NCBI RefSeq assembly: GCF_030127105.1
Contig: NZ_CP126161.1
Coordinates: 1,860,001 to 1,924,000 of the forward strand
DNA from: Haloarcula pelagica
Lineage (GTDB): Archaea > Halobacteriota > Halobacteria > Halobacteriales > Haloarculaceae
DNA: 64,000 nucleotides
Reading direction: 5' to 3'
Under the pieces are notes generated by a model, which was given only the letters and a program-made list of their open reading frames with translations, had not been told where the DNA came from and did no database searches. Each line of letters begins with the position of its first letter. Position 1 is the first letter of the stretch. The position numbers and the translations under genes were made by a program. Of this stretch, positions 61,007-64,000 are shown in pieces.

Positions 61007-62527
61007 TCAGTGGTCCTCGACGACCGCGTCGGCCGCGTGCTGACCGCTGATGAGACACATCGGCACGCCGATACCCGGCGTGGTGAACGACCCGGTGTAG
61101 TAGAGCCCGTCGACCGCCGAGGAGCGATGGCCCGGCCGCAGCGGGCCTGTCTGGCGCAGCGTGTGAGCCAGCCCCAGCGCGGTCCCCTGCGGGTCGTCGT
61201 ACCGCCGGGCGAACTCCGAGACGCAGGCCTCGTGCTCGACGACGATCCGGTCCCGGAGGTCGACGCCAGCGTGCCGTGCGAGATCAGAGAGGACCTGCTC
61301 GCGGAACTGCTCGCGGGCGGGCCGGTCGTCGTCCAACCCCGGCGCGATGGGGACCAGGACGACGACGGCGTGGTGGCCCTCGGGCGCGACCCCGTCGTCG
61401 GTAATCGAGGGGACGTTGACGTAGTAGGCCGGATCGGCCGGCCACCGTGGCTCCGCGAAGATGCTCCGGAAGTGTGGCTCCCAGTCCTCGGGCAACACCA
61501 GCGTGTGGTGTTCCAGCGGGGCCACGTCACCTTCGACGCCCAGATACAGCATGTACGCCGAGGGCGCGTAGGTGCGACTCTCCCAGTAGCCCTGGCGGGT
61601 CTCACGGGTCCCGTCGGGCAGCAGGTCCCGGTCGACGTGGGCGAGGTTCGCGTTCGCCACCGCGAGGTCCGTCGTCGCCTGCCGGTCCCCGGTCGTCACG
61701 GCGACCCCGTCGCCCGCGTCGGCCAGCCCGGTCACCTCCTCGCCGGTCCGGATCGCCACGCCCAGCTCCTCGGCCAGTTCGACCATCCCTTCGACGACGC
61801 TGTAGATGCCACCCTCGGGGTAGTAGACGCCCAGTTCGAAGTCGACGTGACTCATGAGGTTGTACAGCGCCGGCGTGTTGTACGGCGACCCGCCCAGGAA
61901 CACGAGCGTGTACTGCAGCAACTGGCGCAGTTTCGGGTGCTCGAAGTAGTCGGCCACGTGGTCCTGCATCGACCCGAGGAAGGTGAGCCCGCGGGCCGAC
62001 CGGACGACTTCGGGGTCTACGAAGTCCCGGAGTCGCTGGCGGTCCTCGTAGACGAACCGCTCCATGCCGACCTCGTAGGTGTGTTCGGCCTCGTCGAGAT
62101 ACGCGTCAAGCGCCTCGTCGGCACCGGCCTCGTAGGAGCGAAACACCTGCCGGTTGTGGGCCATGTCCGGGCGCATGTCGACGCTGTCGGCGATCTCGCC
62201 GTCGGCGCCGCCCTTCCAGGCCACCCGGTAGTGCGGGTCCAGGCGGACGAGGTCGTAGTAGTCGCTTGGCTCCCGGTCGAAGTGGCCGAAGAAGCGCTCG
62301 AACACGTCGGGCATCAGGTACCACGACGGCCCGGTGTCGAAGGTGAACCCGTCGTCCTCGATGCGGTTCGCGTGGCCGCCGGGTCGGTCGTGCTGTTCGA
62401 GCAGCGTTACGTCCGCGCCGGCGTCGGCCAGGTAACAGGCCGCCGCCAGGCCGCCAAAGCCCGCACCGACGACCGTCGCCGACCGGCCAGCGAGCGGGTC
62501 TGCTGCCGCTGTCGCGTTGGGTCCCAT
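61007..62527 (-). CDS. crtI: phytoene desaturase family protein (CrtI-like)
   Basis: 506 residues. FAD-binding VVGAGFGGLAAACYLADAG begins near residue 19, and C-terminal FAD block LYYTGSFTTPGIGVPMCLISGQHAADAV is intact. Family members desaturate phytoene to lycopene for bacterioruberin or retinal. No crtB or other carotenoid gene is adjacent, so phytoene desaturation is family-based. The start is ATG 62527 (a GTG precedes it directly). Confidence 0.86.
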   Translation of the reverse strand: MGPNATAAADPLAGRSATVVGAGFGGLAAACYLADAGADVTLLEQHDRPGGHANRIEDDGFTFDTGPSWYLMPDVFERFFGHFDREPSDYYDLVRLDPHYRVAWKGGADGEIADSVDMRPDMAHNRQVFRSYEAGADEALDAYLDEAEHTYEVGMERFVYEDRQRLRDFVDPEVVRSARGLTFLGSMQDHVADYFEHPKLRQLLQYTLVFLGGSPYNTPALYNLMSHVDFELGVYYPEGGIYSVVEGMVELAEELGVAIRTGEEVTGLADAGDGVAVTTGDRQATTDLAVANANLAHVDRDLLPDGTRETRQGYWESRTYAPSAYMLYLGVEGDVAPLEHHTLVLPEDWEPHFRSIFAEPRWPADPAYYVNVPSITDDGVAPEGHHAVVVLVPIAPGLDDDRPAREQFREQVLSDLARHAGVDLRDRIVVEHEACVSEFARRYDDPQGTALGLAHTLRQTGPLRPGHRSSAVDGLYYTGSFTTPGIGVPMCLISGQHAADAVVEDH

Positions 62528-62681
62528 CACCGTCGGCTAGGGACACGACCGGAGTATGTCACGACCCGTCGTTCTGTGGGTCGGGACATCCCCAGTTCTC
62601 GCTGTTGCTCGCGTACACCCGCCAGTCGACACCGACGACGCGCCTGCCGCGACCGCGCCGCCTAAACCGCTCGGGGGGCGA

Positions 62682-63926
62682 ATGCCGACAGTGACCGCAC
62701 GCACCGAGCGGTTGTTCTCGGGCTACGGCGGGCGGATGCTCGCGACGCTGAGCGTCGCCTGGGCCACCCTGCAGTTGGGGCGGTTCCTCCTGCCGCCGCT
62801 GTTGCCGTCCATCATCGCCGACCTGTGCACGACGACGGTCGTCGCCGGTGTCGCGCTGGGCACGCTCCAGGCCGTCTACGCCGTGACCCAGTTTCCCAGC
62901 GGCCGGCTCTCGGATCGGTTCACCCGACCGTCGCTCGTGGTCCCCGGACTGGTCGTGCTCACCGCCGGCTTCCTGGTCGTGTCGGGGACGACGACGGTGT
63001 GGCTGCTCGGCGCCGCCGCGGTGTTGCTCGGCCTCGGGAAGGGGCTGTTCGCCGTCCCCTCCCGTGCCCAACTGTCGGATCTGTTCGTCCAGCGCCGCGG
63101 CCAGGCGCTGGGGCTGTACGCCGCGGGCACCGATATCGGGGGGATACTGGCCTCGGTCGGCGGCGTCATCGTCACCGGCGGCGGCGCGACCATGGCGCTG
63201 ATCGGCCTCGAACCGGTACTCGGGATCGACTGGCGGACGCCGTTCGTCCCCGTCGCGGGGGTCCTCGCGCTGGTCTCGCTGGCCTACGTCGCCTGGAACC
63301 GCGATCCCTACCGGCTCGGTCGCACCGACGTGGAACTCGTCGCGACGGTCCGGCGGCTGGCGACGACCCGCCGCCAGCGGGAGGCGCTGGTCGCGTTCGC
63401 ACTGTTCTTCTTCGTCGTCGGCGCGTGGGTGAACTTTCTCCCGGCGTATCTCACCGACGGGAAAGGCTTTGCCGAACCCGTCGCCGCCGGCCTGTACGCC
63501 GTGGTGTTCGTCGTCGGCGTGGTGGTCAAGCCCACGGCGGGCACGCTGTCGGATCGGGTCCCTCGCCGGGCGGTCGGTGCCGGTGGTCTCCTCCTGGGTG
63601 TCGCCGCGCTGGCGGCCGTCGTCGCGGCCGAGTCGATAGTCGCCGTCGGCCTCGCAATCGCCGTCTACGCCGTCGGCTACAAGGCCGTGTTCCCGGTGGC
63701 CGACGCGACGCTGCTGGACGCCGCGCCCGACGACAACCTCGGCGCCGACCTGGGGGCCGCGCGGGCGCTGTTCCTGGGTGTCGGCGCGCTCGGCCCGGTG
63801 TACATGGGCTGGCTCGCCGCCGTCGCGAGCTACCGGCTGGCGTTCGTCGGGCTCGGGGGGTGTCTGATCGTGGCTGCGGGGCTCCTGCTTCGGGGGGTCG
63901 TCGGCTCGACCGATCACCTCTTGTAA
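62682..63926 (+). CDS. MFS transporter
   Basis: 414 residues, 12 predicted membrane segments. MFS motif A is seen as GRLSDRFTRPSLV near residue 78, and its repeat as GTLSDRVPRRAVG near residue 285. Substrate unknown. The Arg-rich N-terminal extension of the frame is dropped, and ATG 62682 (MPTVTARTERLFSG) is preferred. It is transcribed away from crtI across 154 bp. Confidence 0.84.
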   Translation: MPTVTARTERLFSGYGGRMLATLSVAWATLQLGRFLLPPLLPSIIADLCTTTVVAGVALGTLQAVYAVTQFPSGRLSDRFTRPSLVVPGLVVLTAGFLVVSGTTTVWLLGAAAVLLGLGKGLFAVPSRAQLSDLFVQRRGQALGLYAAGTDIGGILASVGGVIVTGGGATMALIGLEPVLGIDWRTPFVPVAGVLALVSLAYVAWNRDPYRLGRTDVELVATVRRLATTRRQREALVAFALFFFVVGAWVNFLPAYLTDGKGFAEPVAAGLYAVVFVVGVVVKPTAGTLSDRVPRRAVGAGGLLLGVAALAAVVAAESIVAVGLAIAVYAVGYKAVFPVADATLLDAAPDDNLGADLGAARALFLGVGALGPVYMGWLAAVASYRLAFVGLGGCLIVAAGLLLRGVVGSTDHLL

Positions 63927-63959
63927 CACAGCCGACTCCCCTCGATCAGAGGGACAGTC

Positions 63960-64000
63960 ATGGAGATCCGACCGTTCACCGAGAGTGATGCCGACGCCGT
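63960..64000 (+). CDS. GNAT acetyltransferase, 5' end only
   Basis: Thirteen codons plus two bases at the window edge (MEIRPFTESDADAV), the classic start of a GNAT-family N-acetyltransferase. The rest is beyond the window. Confidence 0.55.
   Translation, partial: MEIRPFTESDADA

Overview
The window is about 68% G+C chromosomal DNA from a haloarchaeon (class Halobacteria). The proteins are acidic, many promoters have a TATA box about 27 bases before the start codon so that transcripts are leaderless or nearly so, and the gene set is archaeal: PolD large subunit, LysW-type arginine synthesis, Orc1/Cdc6, PurO, archaeal GTP cyclohydrolase III, and haloarchaea-only families. Gene order resembles that of Haloferax and Haloarcula relatives, but I cannot fix the genus.

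Layout. 28-4931 (minus): PolD large subunit, a PPC-domain protein, a 2H phosphoesterase and a small membrane protein. 5063-14344 (plus): the whole glutamate-to-arginine route, argG-argH, then lysW-lysX-argC-argB-argD-argE-argF. An Arg-rich leader ORF precedes argG, and dyads lie between argH and lysW. 14544-20813: an NAD-dependent epimerase, an HTH regulator, threonine synthase, aspartate kinase, a J-domain/ferredoxin fusion and a phosphoesterase. 20880-21853: PurO, then tRNA-Gln(CUG) with a second copy of its 3' end 120 bp downstream, which looks like an integration scar. 21854-33452: mixed metabolism (LLM oxidoreductase, LUD protein, GTP cyclohydrolase III, REC-PAS-GAF regulator, ferredoxin, MATE, RidA), then Orc1/Cdc6, PRPP synthetase and hemL.

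33709-46997 is a nitrogen-assimilation island: two nitrate reductase paralogues (nasA) flank ferredoxin-nitrite reductase (nirA), followed by the nitrate transporter narK and mobA for the molybdenum cofactor. CheC, an orphan solute-binding lipoprotein, and an amtB-glnK-Lrp operon follow. Nitrate would enter by NarK, be reduced by NasA (Mo-bis-MGD) and NirA with ferredoxin electrons, and the ammonium would enter metabolism under GlnK/AmtB control. nasA1 and narK each have a CTGTCC/GGACAG dyad at the expected transcription start.

47448-64000: a PAS histidine kinase, a DUF58/DUF4129 membrane cluster, hemB, DedA, a CinA-like protein, a Cas4-like protein, Sua5, redox proteins, a CBS-domain membrane protein, an SDR, a Pit-type phosphate carrier, phytoene desaturase, an MFS carrier and the start of a GNAT gene.

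Sequence quality. Five genes (GTP cyclohydrolase III, mobA, the histidine kinase N-terminus, DUF58 and DUF7519) are each broken in a way that one extra G or C in a short homopolymer would repair. argH is broken by an apparent 2-base loss in a GA repeat. The shared pattern points to sequencing indels more than to real gene decay, so these genes should not be called dead without read-level checking.
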